Shown here one piece after another: positions 1 to 11,586 of a DNA stretch of 64,000 nucleotides. Source of the DNA: Elgaria multicarinata webbii (Eukaryota > Chordata > Lepidosauria > Squamata > Anguidae); contig NC_086182.1 of assembly GCF_023053635.1 (NCBI RefSeq), forward strand, positions 36,622,001 through 36,686,000, read 5' to 3'. The first letter of the stretch is position 1, and every line of letters begins with the position of its first letter. The position numbers and the translations under genes are program-made. A model generated the notes under the pieces. That model saw nothing but the letters and a program-made list of their open reading frames with translations, did not search any database and was not told the origin of the DNA.

Positions 1-909
1 CACCTCTTCAACATGACCACGTCAACACAAGACCAAAACACTGGCTGCCATTTTCTGATTCCGGGCATTCTGCAATCAAAGTCTCCCTCCAAGCTGAACT
101 TGGGCCCTTCAGACTACAGCTCTGTGTGTTGTAAAAGGGTACACGGGCGAGGCGCTGCCTTACGCCGACCCAAACCGTTGGGCCATTTAGCTCAGGTTCA
201 TCTTCTCCAAGGCTGGGGAGCGCGTGGCCCTAGAGATGCTTTGGCCTGCAACTTCCGTCAGCCCTAGCCAGCAGAGCCGCCGGAGAGGGATGATGGGCCT
301 TGTAGGCCAAAACGCCTCCACGGCCACAAGTTGCCCACTCCGAACCGGACGCTGGCCCGTGGCAGCTGCTCCCCCAAGTTTCAGTCCGGAGTGATTCTGA
401 GTCATCCTGGAGATGGGGGGATGCCAGAGGAGGGGTGCGGCACGCAAAGCCAGGGCTGCACTGTGGAACGACGAGCCCCCCTTCCAATAGTGTGGACGGC
501 CTGGCCACGCGGATGCCGGAGCACCCTGGAGCTGCATGCAGCAGCATGGAAGGAGAACATCACTTCTGACTGAGCCCATGACGCCGCATCGGGCTTAAAG
601 GCTACCAACATGCCCAGAGCCAGACAACCACCGGAGGTGTACGAAAGCCAGTTGTCCCAAGAGGATGTGCGCTCCACAGAAAGAGGGTTGTGGAGAAACT
701 TCCTCTCCCTCAGAAACTCTGGGTGGGAGCAGAGAAGGGGACTTGCTAAAGGTGACCCCAGAATTCAAGCGCTGGCTCCCCGGCTCCCTCCTGGCTGCTT
801 GCCGAAGGACCCTTTCCCCAGAACGTGTTTATTTCCACCCAGGCTGCTTTGTAATTTCATTATTTATCTCCCATTTAGCCTTTGACAGATCAAAGCCTCG
901 GCTGAGGCA
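1..909. other. Intergenic, no gene recognised
   Basis: Open frames here are short, overlap on both strands and show no recognisable protein family. No splice-consistent exon or repeat family was recognised. Confidence 0.5.
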
Positions 910-1035
910 AAGCGAGCTGCCGCGTGCATGCAAACAAGCCTGATACATAATTAATTGCCATAAAACAGTTTCATTAGGAGATGGTGTTACACGGCTGTTT
1001 GTCTTAAAAATTTAAGCTGTGTAAAGAGAACAAGA
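910..1035. other. Candidate conserved non-coding element
   Basis: An AT-rich island in a GC-rich background, with homeodomain-like cores (TAATTAATTG, TTTCATTAGG) and no open frame. This texture is typical of vertebrate enhancers in the gene-poor interval beside BUD13. Conservation is inferred, not shown. Confidence 0.35.
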
Positions 1036-1371
1036 GAAAGTGTGTCTTTGCTACTCAGCCTGCGGGTGAGTGACGGCTCTGGGCAGCCGGAGCGAGTAGG
1101 GGGAAATGGCAGCGCTGAGGGAAAGAGGAACAGGCCACGCAGAGAGCCGGGTCGGGGAGGGGAGGCTGAGCCCAGGCGGGCAGCAGAAGATGCCCTGTGC
1201 GAGCGAGGAGGCGATCTATGTCTTGGGAGGCAGGCAACGCTCCCGCTTGCTGTTTGCTCTGGATCGCAGCTGAAATTAATCTCAGGGGAAAACACAAACA
1301 CTCAGGCAAAGGCCACGCGCACACACACGAATAAGCCTGCAGCTCTACGAAGGGACATACAGTATGCAAGA

Positions 1372-1591
1372 AGGCTGCCAATGGCTCCTAGTCCTGATGG
1401 TTACGTGCTACCTCCAATATCAGGCAGTAAGCCTATATACACCAGTTGCTGGGGAACATGGGCGAGAGGGTGCTGTTGCACCCGTGTCCTGCTTGTGGGT
1501 TCCTGATCCACAGCTGGCTGGCCATTGTTTGAAGAGAGTGTTGGAGAGGGACCCTCGGTCTGATCCAGCAGGGCACTTCGTATGTTCTTAG
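1372..1591 (+). repeat. CR1-clade LINE 3' end, TATGTTCTTA tail type
   Basis: This is one of six related copies in the window. Shared landmarks are 'ctggggaacatggg', 'ggtctgatccagca' and a 3' end in TATGTTCTTA. The copy is diverged and 5'-truncated, as expected for LINE tails. The clade is inferred from the short repeated 3' terminus. Confidence 0.65.
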
Positions 1592-2224
1592 AATTCATTC
1601 CTTTCCTCATTCATTATACATTCACACACGTAGCTACAGGCAACATCCCACCTTATAAATCCACAAGCTGCATCAAAAGACCTAGACTTTGGCTGGCTGG
1701 GGAGCTTCCCAACCAGCACCAATACAGCCCAGGTGAACTGACGTGTTTGGATCTTAAGCCAGTTCAATCCCATTAAAATCGGAGCGATTCAAGATGTTTG
1801 GGTGCAAGGCTCGCGAGTGAACGGGGCTGGGTCTTGACCCAGAAGACTCTGGGAGTGGGGGTGCTCCAAGCGGCAGCGCCACAGATCCCATAGAAGACCC
1901 GGGGCAAGATTCATGTGCTTGGGGTCATGTTGTGTTGGATCACCCCATGGACGTCGATGAAGGGGCCTTTCTCGGTTTAATTTCCCCAGGCTTCACAAAG
2001 ACTTCGGTGCCTAGAACGGCATTCATTGGTTGTTTGCATTCATTCCTTGCTAAGCTCGCCGCCGCCTCCCTCTGTCAACTTCAGGCGGCCCATCTTCTTG
2101 GGGCACACGGTGCCCTGCCTTCTCCTGCTCTGGCTGTGAAGCACTGCAGGTGCTCTGTCGGTGCGGCCTGTATTTTTTCTTTTTTTATAGGTGACAAAAC
2201 AGAACCCACGGGGGGGGCGGGGGG

Positions 2225-2420
2225 GGCTGACAGCTGCCTCCACTTTCTCCAGCTTCTTAATCTCATCTGCAACTGTTCAGATCAAGCCCATCTTTGCTTA
2301 TTATCTGTTTTTAATTCTATTAAGAGATGGCCAGGAGAAAGAACATCCATTTTAGATTAACAAGGTTATTAGCACTTAATTATGTGAGGTGCCTGTAATT
2401 GAAAAGGGAAAAAGAAAGCA
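2225..2420. other. Candidate conserved non-coding element
   Basis: AT-rich non-coding block with closely packed motifs resembling homeobox, GATA and SOX cores (TTATTATCTG, TTAGCACTTAATTATG, CCTGTAATTG). No splice-consistent exon is present. Confidence 0.35.
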
Positions 2421-2499
2421 CTCCGTCAATATCCCCAGACGCTCAAAGCTCCTTGGGGCGAGATGTGTAGATTTTTCCTCTTTTTCCTTTTTTTTTTTT

Positions 2500-2680
2500 T
2501 TATTATATTCACAGAAATGTGAAACTATAAATATTAAAATATCTTGCAAAAAAAAATTTACAAAGAGAACGAGATGGAAGGTGTGCTTCCCTCTGGGTAT
2601 TGCAGCGTGGGTAGGGGGGGGGACGCTCATGCATTTACAAATATTCATTAGCGAGGGTTTGCCAAGGGCCACCATCGCTC
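2500..2680. other. Candidate conserved non-coding element
   Basis: AT-rich stretch with ATAAATATTAAAATATC and a later ATTTACAAATATTCATTAGC segment of forkhead/homeobox type. It is separated by about 80 bp from the block before it and may be part of the same enhancer. Confidence 0.3.
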
Positions 2681-2959
2681 ACGGAGACTGCGAGGGGGTG
2701 CTACTCAGGGGGGAGGGAATCTAGAGTAAATATTATCTGTGGGTTCTCCCGGTGCCGCTTCCCAGTCGTATCCTAACGGAGAGGAGGGCAGGTAGAGCTG
2801 CTCTGTTTAAAGGGCTAAAATCACCTGCGCACACGCTAGCAGGTGAAGCAGGGAGGCAGGAGCATGGGAGGCGGAGAAAGAAATGCGGTACATGGCATAT
2901 ACGTCTATTGTGACAGGAATACGAAGGCCACAGCCCTGCCCTACCCCAAAGCACTCCCA

Positions 2960-3320
2960 TCATGTCACGTAGCCCTTCCCCAACCTGGCGCCATCCAGAC
3001 GTCTTGGACTGCAGCTCCAGGCATGCCCCAGCCAACGTGGTCCCCCTCACATCCCGGAGGTGGGCCTCGGAGGAGCGGCGGTGCCGACACCTTTTCAGTC
3101 CTCCGTGCGCTTTGCCTTTGGCACGTCCCCAGCAGAGACGAGGGGGCCTCCGACGCCTCCGCCACCGCAGAGAAATGGCACACACAGGCCCCCTGGGCCA
3201 GAGGGCACACCCAGCCTCCGCCTTCCCCAGCCTGGGGCGGTCCAGATGCCGACTGGGCCAGGCTGGGTGTTGCAGTCCAACGCATCTGGAGAGGCCCCTG
3301 TTGGGGAAGGCAGATGTGGA
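2960..3320. repeat. Two degraded copies of a palindromic interspersed repeat
   Basis: Copies at about 2965-3060 and 3222-3315 carry the landmarks 'ccccaacctgg', 'ccagacgtcttggactgcag' and 'ttgcagtccaacgcatctgg'. They match the family at 27355, 28425, 34912 and 41286. The consensus arms ('...ggactacaactccca...' and its complement) face each other, so a full copy is nearly self-complementary. Confidence 0.55.
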
Positions 3321-3759
3321 TGGTGGCATCTGTTCTCTGACCCTCTGAAAGGCCCCCGCAGCCAGCCTCAGCGAAGGCATGCGAGGCAGCCAAGCCAAGC
3401 CAGGCCAGGCCAGGCCAGACCGTGGTGCTGTGAAAGGAAGGCCGACTCTCCTCCAGGAGCCTCGGGTTCGAGGGAGCCTGAGCAGCAGTGCCTTCTCTTT
3501 GCATCCAGCGCCCTGATCCCATGCAACGTAAGAACTTTGCACGACACCTGTGGAAACACCAGAGCAGGTGAGCACACTCACCTGGACTGGCATTTGCTGC
3601 CATCTGCTGACTACTCAGCAGGTTGCAATGGCATGGAGCTCCTTTTGATCAGGGCTCCTGAAGGGTGGCCGGCCTGAAAGCCATAGAGCAGGTTGAGCGC
3701 CCCCACCACCAACTCCCCGGGCCGGCAGCTTTTCAGGCTGGCTCAGGGCGACGAGATGC

Positions 3760-3815
3760 GACATTAACGGCATCACTGCAATTAATGTGCTCTTTTCATG
3801 TATGCAATTAGCCCC
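3760..3815. other. Candidate conserved non-coding element
   Basis: Short AT-rich island with CATTAACGGCATCACTGCAA, TTAATGTGC and GCAATTAGCC, lying in GC-rich, otherwise featureless sequence. It looks like a homeodomain-type enhancer core; this is inference only. Confidence 0.3.
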
Positions 3816-4980
3816 AGGAAAGCTTTGGGCCTGGGTGGGGAGTGGGTGGGAGGTCCTCTCCGAGTGCTTCCAGACAGAAGGATCCTAGCACCTCCAACCA
3901 GAAGGCATCAAGGAGCTACTGGGAGTGTGCGCCAGGCCCCAGAGGAGACTCTCACCCAGATTCAGCACTTCAGAAAATAACCCAATTCGGCATGGACTGG
4001 TTTTGCAGCGTCCGTTGCCCCTTCCAAGGGTACTGAGCCTGCCAAATTACAGGTGAACAGGCACAGTCGCTCAACTGAGGCACCCCCTCCCACACCCATC
4101 AGCGTTTTGGAGAAACAAAACCAAAAGACGCTGAGGAGGAGAGACAGGAGGCCTGTGCTTCTGGACATGAATTGGCAGCGAAGTGTCATTCGGGCCCAGC
4201 TTCGGTGAGCAGCCGGCTTCACCTCAGGAAGCCAACACCTCCATAAAATCCCATGAACGAGGCAGGGTGACGGCGCCATGAAAGCTCGATAACATATCTT
4301 CCACTCAGAAGTTGTTCATGAAAGGTGGGGCCCCTAATTTTAAATTAATCCCCTGATAGGGGATACAACAGATTATTAAAACAGTGTGTGTGTGTGTGTG
4401 TACCTATCTAAAATTCTGTAAATAATAGAACGTAATGCAGTGTAGATCTCCAACTATCCGCTAAAAAGAAAGGCCTCCAGCCACCAGATGCTTCGGTGCT
4501 TGAAGGGGCCTTCTACGGGGCCCTTGTTGGGACTCTCTGAGCTTGGCAGCTCCTGTGTAGCTTTGCTGGCAACAGGACCAAAAGTCTTGGACGCAGCTCT
4601 GCTTTTGATCAAGCAGCCGAGGTCCGGCTGGGCCTATTTTAACTAGCTCATCCACTATAATGAGCTTCGTAGACGGCCTTCATCAAAACAATCCTCCACC
4701 TACAAAAACGGGTCCCTTTCTGGAGTAAAATTTCCCCCTGGACTTGTAGTGTATCTATCAAACTGAGCCCCCAAAATAACCAGCACAGCTTTCACCACGT
4801 CAACCAGCAGCACCCCTGATCACCCCCGGTAGAAGGGCCTCTGATCTGAAGCAGCTGGCCTGCGCACAGACAGGCACGGCGCATGGACGAGAGAGATGGG
4901 GAGCATCAGGCCCCGTGCCTGGGGAGCATACCATGTCGAAGCCACTGCATAGATGCAGGAGCGAACTGCAGCTGCCTGCG
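3816..4980. other. Intergenic, no gene recognised
   Basis: Nothing coding was recognised. The stretch holds an AT-rich patch at about 4335-4380, a (TG)n run at about 4385-4400 and another AT-rich patch to 4440. Confidence 0.45.
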
Positions 4981-5230
4981 GGAAGACCTTTTTATTCTCC
5001 CAGTACTTTAACAGTCTATAAATTAATTTCAACTTTGCTGCTTTAAATTTGTATTCTTGCATTGCTGCTGATTTCATCTTGGTTGTGCTTTTACATTGTA
5101 TTTTATATTATGGTTTTATACAGTTGTTTTATACTTTGAGTGGTCTTAATTTTGTGAACCGCCCAGAGAGCTTCGGCTATTCAGCGGTATAGAAATGCAA
5201 CAAATAAATAAATAAATAAACAAATAAATA
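4981..5230 (+). repeat. 3' UTR fragment of the L2-like LINE family
   Basis: It ends in the landmark 'gaaccgcccagagagcttcg' followed by (AAATA)n. The same 3' end, in reverse orientation, terminates the RT-bearing LINE at 38498-41285. The copy at 14941 is closely similar. It is a 5'-truncated insertion of that family. Confidence 0.8.
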
Positions 5231-6044
5231 CTGACCAAACCCAAAACCCCGCCCTGCTTCACGTTTCCTGCTCAAATTTCCCCGTTTTGAAAGAACTTCT
5301 GGCTTCCTTCCCTGAGGGGCGCTGCCCACAAGGTACAAACGGAGACTTGGCAGGGCCAGGTCACCCCCGCTGGCTTCCTTGTCTAGACCTGTGGAAGCTA
5401 CAGCCCTACCACCGCCATCACCACCACCACCACCTCTCCCGCCCCCAGCCAGCCAGCCACTTTGGTCGCACCAGAGCACAGCAGCACACAACACTTGGAT
5501 CAGAGCCCTTGGACCTTTCTGCGAGGCTCTGGCCCACTTCGAGACCCGAGAGGCCTGCCCACACGCTCCAGGCAGAGGTCTTTGGCATCTCTGATTCCTT
5601 CTCAGGCGCATGTGAGGCTTTTGCAGCATTTGGCCCTGGGTGCAGACCCCCACCGCTCGGAGATGAGGCTGTAATTGCAGAGCAGCTGCTCCAAACCGAA
5701 CGTGCCAGAAAATGACGGATGAGCAACCGATGTCAGCGTGAGCGAGAGTTATGAGAGAGGACGGCAGCTGAGCAGAGAGAAATGCAAAAACGGGCCTCAT
5801 CCGGCGCGGCGTGTGAACGCATACACGAAGGGAGGCACGCATGCGCAACTTGGGCACTCTGATCCGTACGGATGAATACATGTTTATACCCAGGCAGGCA
5901 CGGAGACAGGATTGGAAGAAAACTACTCCTTAGTAAATGTTGTCATGTATCTATAAGCCATGTCTGGCTAGCAAGGAAACGGAAACACCTTTACCTGACC
6001 CATTGGCAAGGACACGTGGTTTTCAGACTCAATCCCAGAACAGT
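5231..6044. other. Intergenic, no gene recognised
   Basis: Long open frames occur on both strands but have low-complexity composition, with a CAC/CCA run near 5410-5445. They show no family resemblance. Nothing supportable was found. Confidence 0.45.
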
Positions 6045-6225
6045 GTGGTGTGGTGGCTGGAGTGCTGATCCGGGACTGGTTCTAGTCCCCACTTGGTTCA
6101 CTGGGTGGCTTTGGCCCAGTAGTCACCGACTCTCAGTCTAACCTACCTCACAGGGTTGCTGTGGGGATAAAATGGAGAGGAGGAGGGGGACCACAGGAGT
6201 CACCTTGGGCTCCTCCAAGGAATAA
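6045..6225 (+). repeat. tRNA-derived SINE copy
   Basis: The head has a degraded internal promoter with 'ggttctagtcccc' in the B-box position. It is followed by the body landmarks 'gtcaccgactctcagtctaa' and 'cctcacagggttgctgtg' and an AATAATAATAA tail. The copy at 55765-55935 shares the body. Confidence 0.7.
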
Positions 6226-6232
6226 TAATAAC

Positions 6233-6801
6233 TAGGACTGTGCTCCGCTTCGCTTTGGATTGGAGAAGCGATAGCGAGGCGGCCTGATTCGCCTCCGACA
6301 AAGGCGGAGACGGATCAGGTCGGGGGAGCTGCAGATCGAGACGAAGCAGATCCAGATCAAGCCGATCCTTTGCCTCGATCCGGAGCTCCGAAAAAAAGGT
6401 AAGTGGGGGCTTACCTGGCGCTGCCACAGTCTGTGCGGCAACAGCAGCAGAGCCAGGTAAGGGGCAGGGGGAAGGGCAGCTTACCTGGCTCCATCGCGGT
6501 CTGGCGGCGGCTTCAACTGAGGGCGAGGATTCAAACCAGAAGACCAGGCTGCAGCCTGGTCTTCCTGTTTGAGGCCTCAGTTGAAGCCGCCGCCGGACCG
6601 CAACGGAGCCTGGTAAGTTGTGAGGGGGTAGAGAGGCCTTACCTGGCACCACCGTTGCCACCATGGAGCTCCGATTCCGATCCGGAGCTCCGCAGCAGAG
6701 CAGAGCAGACCATAGGCAGATCAACGCGGGGCGGAGCGGACCCGATCCGGAAGTTGTGGATCGGGAACTGGAGAGGATCAGGGGGTCCGTGCACAGCCCT
6801 A
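6233..6801. mobile_element. Non-autonomous DNA transposon (MITE) with terminal inverted repeats
   Basis: The ends read TAGGACTGTGC on the left and GCACAGCCCTA on the right, imperfect inverted complements. Inside, the GATCCGGAGCTCC segments and the blocks around 'gaagccgccgcc' are also inverted relative to each other, giving a nested foldback of about 570 bp. No transposase frame is present. A target-site duplication could not be fixed. Confidence 0.6.
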
Positions 6802-7189
6802 ACAATAACCAGTACATCATTTCCCCCCCCCCCAAAAAAAAGTCCTCCACAGCAAATCCTCATAACTGAACTCCACCAACACACCCAACCACCCTTCCAG
6901 AAGGGAAACTGAGGCACTCCTCTGGGTCCTGGACAAGAAAAGCAGGCGTCTCCATTTTCCCCCTCAACCCCCACCCCTGCGTTGGAGACCCGGTTGAGGC
7001 CCAGTGAGGAGACCTGGAGCTCGGCGCTGGGGTCTCCGCTACCAACGGTTGCTGCGTCCTCGCTGGGCAGAACCCCCACGGGCAGAGCACCGGCCTCCGC
7101 GTTCTGCGCTCCCCAATCCTCAGCCACGTGTCTGTGGAAGAGGTGTGGATGGAAAATGGGCCGGTGGAGGAGATCTACTGGGTGAAGTT
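6802..7189. other. Intergenic, no gene recognised
   Basis: Short homopolymer C and A runs are followed by GC-rich sequence. No exon or repeat family was recognised. Confidence 0.4.
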
Positions 7190-7320
7190 GTGCACTGAGA
7201 ACTAAGCCCTTAATCTTAACTAAACACATTACTGATGAGCTCATCAACAAAAATCTAATTATTATGTGTGAGGCCAAGCTTAATTGCTTGTCCTTGACAT
7301 GCATAATGTACCACCTAAGC
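7190..7320. other. Candidate conserved non-coding element
   Basis: Dense homeodomain-like cores (CTTAATCTTAACTAAACACA, AAATCTAATTATTATG, AAGCTTAATTGC) sit in a sharply bounded AT-rich island without coding potential. Confidence 0.35.
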
Positions 7321-8224
7321 CTATTACCCAGTGTAAGCCTATTATTATTATCATCCGACTTCCTGTCAAAAATATAAAAGTAAAATAGTTAAACATTTGG
7401 GGGGGGGAGAGAGATAATGTTGCACAATTAACAACCAAACTGCCAGACAAGGATTCTCAATCGCACCTGAGCTTCCGCCTCCCCTCCCCTCAGGTGCATC
7501 TGGCAGAGTGAGCCATGGAACGCCTCGGAGCCTCTGTCCTCTGCAGCAGAAATTTACAAAGTGACCAAGGAGGCACCTCAGCTGAAACCCCTTTAGTCCA
7601 GCTCAATAAATCCAGATTTATTGAGCTGGACTATTTCTCACCCCCTAGTTCTGTACTCCTAGTCACTGATGCAGACTAGGATCCACCAGTAAACATGCAG
7701 AAGTCCATTCTTGATCCGTTTACCTAGATTTCAAGTGCTTGGAAGCGAAGATAAAGGATACTGATGGGCAATTCATCCGTGATAGGTGCTGCTGTGTCTG
7801 CTCCTTCATTAGCCAATTCAGAGCCATCAAATTTATGGCAGCCCTTGCTAGTGTGGCAGCACTGGAGGTAGTAATCATACAAATAGGCATGAGAAGAGGG
7901 AGGATATTGGTGCAATGACTGCTGATGTCACAAAGGCACTGAAGCCTGGGTACACAGTTTGCTCCTCCTACTAGTGTAAACCCCACGTGCACCATGGGTG
8001 CTGTAGTGCTCCTTCCCCACTTTTTGGCCCCTCAGTCCCTTCACCACAGAGGGGCTCGTGAAAAATGCAAACATGGCTCACACAGGGCAAATCTTCCTCC
8101 GGCATTTGCATGCAGCCCAGCGCACCCCTGCCCTTCCCTCGTGCTCCCTGATTGGCCGCCTCCGCCTCCATCCCCCTTCTCCCACCCCACTGGTGGAGAC
8201 AGCCTGTGGGCCTGCCTTCACGCC
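7321..8224. other. Intergenic, no gene recognised
   Basis: A local inverted repeat around 'ccagctcaataaatccagat / ttattgagctgg' lies at 7595-7630. Nothing else could be assigned. Confidence 0.4.
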
Positions 8225-8400
8225 ACATTAATTGGCTGAGCAGGGCTGTCTGTCATCCTGCCGGCCCAGAGGAAATTAATTGCTATTCAAGCACAAGCGT
8301 TGAACTTCTTAAATTTTCAAACTTTCTAAATTTCCTGCATGTCCACATTGCTGATGCTTCCGTTTAAATAAAAATGAGCAAAATCGGTCCCGAGAAACAA
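8225..8400. other. Candidate conserved non-coding element
   Basis: An AT-rich block with ACATTAATTGGCTG, GAAATTAATTGCTATTC and CGTTTAAATAAAAATGAGC. It is non-coding and contrasts with its GC-rich flanks. Confidence 0.35.
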
Positions 8401-8589
8401 GCCTTGCTCTATTGTCTTCTTATCTGAGATGGAGACGAGGCAGCAGCAGCAGCTGGGCTGTGGAGGCGGGCTGGGGTCACCCCAAGTGGGGCCCAGGCCC
8501 AGAGGGCACCTCATCCGGCTCTCCTTAGAACCAGTCAGCAAATCAGTTCGGATCTTACCAATATGGGGGGGGCCCATAGAGAGAGAGTG

Positions 8590-8745
8590 TAGTTTTATCT
8601 ATTTATTATTATCCCCTTTCCACCAAAAAGAAAAACGATAAAATCCAGATTTTTAAAAAAATTCAATTAAAACAAAGCCTAAAAATAAATGTATCATAAA
8701 TTCAAATAAAAACCTAAGTGAACGAAATAAACAGCAGCAGATAAT
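8590..8745 (-). repeat. LINE 3' tail fragment, minus orientation
   Basis: The TATTTATTATTATCCCC start and the A-rich body with 'ttcaattaaaacaaagcc' resemble the reverse-oriented LINE tails at 26781 and 44945. The family is uncertain because the copy is old. Confidence 0.45.
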
Positions 8746-8959
8746 GAAAAGCTTTTCGTTTTATCCCGCACCTACAGTACGGCACAACTTGGCACTCCGA
8801 GAAGAGCAGAGCGAGTGACGTTGGGGCTCCAGAACCTGTGACCGTCCAGCCCCACCTGGCGAGCGGAGCGGAGGTCACAGCTCCCCCCCCCCCCCCCGTC
8901 TCCACTCCAGTCCATCTCCCCCCACCCCACCCCTTCCCCTCCAGTCTCTCCAGCGCTGG

Positions 8960-9215
8960 TGCTCATCTCTCCCTAATTAAGGCGTGCTAATGAGACAATC
9001 AGGGTGCCGGAGCGCCTGCACTGTGTCCCGCCTGCATGCCGGAGCCGTGCAGACTTATCACTACTCACAGGATGTTTACAATAATTTTTAATTTGTACAA
9101 TTATTAATCATTTTTCTATCTGCTTCATTTGCATAGTGATTAGCCTGCTCAGTGTTTGCCATGACTGTGAATGACAGTATTTTAAATTAAATTAAGATTT
9201 TAATATCCTTTCCCT
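8960..9215. other. Candidate conserved non-coding element
   Basis: This is the strongest enhancer-like island in the window. It has CCCTAATTAAGGCGTGC, then GTTTACAATAATTTTTAATT, ACAATTATTAATCA and ATTTGCATAG (octamer-like), ending in TTTTAAATTAAATTAAG. It has no open frame or splice-consistent exon. Confidence 0.4.
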
Positions 9216-9854
9216 CCTCTTCCCAATGGCTAAGGCTAATCAAAGCCGACCGGTGACGCCGGTTCCGAAGGCGGCAGCTGCCGCTCCAAGGATGTCGCTC
9301 CGTGGGACGTGCCAACGGGACCCGCGTGTGGCGCATGGAAAGATCCGTGCCTCTCCCAGCCGGTGGCGACGGCTCACCAGCCGGCAGCCCTGCAGGCACA
9401 GCTTCCTCTGGAGTGGGGGCCGCCTCCCGCCCTGGGGCAGGATGCCCAAAGCACCAGGGGGGCTTCCCGAGAGCCGTGTGCTCGTGACGGGCTACCCCTT
9501 ACAGGCAGGGCCACCAGGTGCCACCTTGACCACCTTTCTGAGGAGCCAGAGGGGGCCGTCTGCATTCCAGAAGCAATGAACGGCAGAAGCAAACTAACAG
9601 GCCGAACTCCAACTACACTGGGGGAGAGATGGGGGGGGGGACTGCTGCTTCCGACACAGGCTCAGCTGGCGGGGTGAGGGGGGACTCACCAGACGATGCA
9701 GAAACAGCAGGGAGGGAGGGAGAGCTCAGCCTCCCTGGAAAGGCCACTGGTGGCCCGCAATTGCCGGGGGGGGGGGGGGGCCTGCACCACCCACACATGG
9801 AGGTACGCCTGACAATGAGGCCGCACCCCTGCATCTCCACATGCCCAACAACAA
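9216..9854. other. Intergenic, no gene recognised
   Basis: GC-rich sequence with long overlapping frames on both strands and a G run near 9765-9781. No family resemblance was found. Confidence 0.4.
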
Positions 9855-10034
9855 TGGAACCAGTTACCTGGGGAGGTCATGGGCTCTCCCACACCAGAGG
9901 CCTTCAAGAGGCAGCTGGACAACCCTCTGTCAGGGATGCTTTAGGGTGGATTCTTGCACTGAGCAGGGGGTTGGACTCGATGGCCTCAGAGGCCCCTTCC
10001 AACTCTGCTATTCTATGATTCTATGATTCTATGA
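9855..10034 (+). repeat. CR1 LINE 3' end
   Basis: It contains the landmarks 'gggctctcccacac', 'gaggcagctgga' and 'gggttggactcgatggcc' and ends in three units of the CR1 octamer ATTCTATG. The copy is 5'-truncated. Confidence 0.9.
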
Positions 10035-10061
10035 CACCACAGCGCCTCCAGCCTGCAAGAA

Positions 10062-10225
10062 CATAAGGCGAGCCCTGCTGGATAAGGCCAACCAGCTGCT
10101 GGCCAGGAACCCACAAGCAGGATACGAGTGCAACAGCACTCTCTCACCCATGTTCCCCAGCAACTGGTGTACATAAGCTTACTGCCTCTGATACTGCAAG
10201 TAGCATAGAGCCGTTTGGGACTAGA
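10062..10225 (-). repeat. CR1-clade LINE 3' end, TATGTTCTTA tail type
   Basis: Reverse-oriented copy of the family at 1372, recognised by 'catgttccccagcaactgg' and 'ccctgctggat'. It lies 27 bp from the CR1 copy on the other strand. Confidence 0.7.
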
Positions 10226-11586
10226 AGCGCGGCTGTTTTCTCCTCCAGGAATCCATTCCACCCCCACCCTGAGCTCACCCATCCTCCTGCCTGCCCTGCA
10301 GTGTCTCCCCCTGCGACCAGATCCCACGCGGGTGGGGGGCGCCCTCAACCGCTCCCTCGCAACACCTGCTGTTGTTGCTGTTGGGGGTTTTGACGTTGCA
10401 CCTTAAGAGGGCCAAACGTGCATGGCACTCCAGAACTAATTGACAGGGCCGGGCTCAGCCCCTGACACCTGCAGAGAGCGCATTTCTCCTAACTCTGAGC
10501 CACACACCATCAGACCCTCTCGTTGTTTTCCATTGGCTTTGTCCTCAGACGTACCACCCGCCCGGCTGGGTCCTCAAGCCCACATGCCACAGCGCACTGG
10601 GCATAGCCACATAGCAAACGTATATAGCATTGGTTTAACTTCCATGGACCGCCCACAAAGGACGCTGGGCATGGTAGCCTGAGGCTGCGAACTCACTGTG
10701 CCTCAGAGCACTGCAGTTCCTCAGGGCCCTGGGGTGGGCAGGCGCCTCCATGGCACAGTGACAGCTAGGCCTTTGTGCACCACACACGGCTGTTACCCGG
10801 GAAGGGGGAATGGCTGGGAATGGGCTCCGGGGGTGCCCAACGCCTGGCTCCGGAAAGTGCTGTCGGCCTTCTGGACTGGAGCACAGGCGCAAGATAACTG
10901 ATGCCACAGCACACTCTGCTGGCGGGTCCATTTGGCTTCTGGACCCGCCTTTCGCTCCTGCTGCTCGCAAACCACCAGAACCAGAAAAATGCACGGGCCC
11001 AAAGCCCGCCCGTTCAGACCCCAAGTCCTGCCTTCACCTAGGATCCCTCCCACCCGCCCCACTCCAAGGAGGTGGCTTCTCCCTGCCGCAGAGGCAGCCC
11101 TGTGCAGACCCAAGCAAGCCGTCAATGCGGCGAGAATGACCTTGCGTGGCCTGCTAGGTGGAGGCAAGGCACACGTGGTGCGCCAAGGAGACGGAGCAGG
11201 CCTTTCTGGTTGGCAGGAGCAGCAGAAGAGCCCGGCAGCTCCCAACCATCAGCCTGCCCTTTTGCGGCCCTGTCTGGCTGCCTGCCTGCCTCTGGTGGCC
11301 TGGCCCTCGGGGCCTGGAGCAATTCCTTGTGCCTAAACCGGGAACTACAGAAAGCCTCTTCCGGACTAGAGCGGCTTTCACATTCAGATTGTCCCTGGCA
11401 AGGCGCAGGGAGGGAGGGAGGGAGGGGGAGGCAGGGGGCCGTGGGCCTTAGCAACCAGTACAAAGCCTCGCATTCTGCCCAACATAAAGGACAACCCTCC
11501 CTGCTCCAGGCCTCCCAGGGGGGTTCAGCTGCAGCCCTTGCAGCTCCCCCTGGGCCCGTCCCCCTCCGGGTGAACCCCATGCCCAC
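10226..11586. other. GC-rich sequence upstream of the SAXO-like gene
   Basis: No further coding exon could be placed. The sequence is GC-rich and includes a GGGA run near 11409-11435. Promoter and 5' untranslated exons of the plus-strand gene starting at 11587 are expected here but no TATA box or clear 5' exon was found. Confidence 0.4.

Noticed and set aside
5177-5881. 234-codon minus-strand open frame
   Set aside because: It includes a LINE 3' tail at one end and a His/Gly low-complexity run. No exon signals or homology were seen.
6045-6225. tRNA gene
   Set aside because: The tRNA-like head lacks a foldable cloverleaf and is followed by a SINE body and tail. The same holds for the copies at 22138 and 55765.
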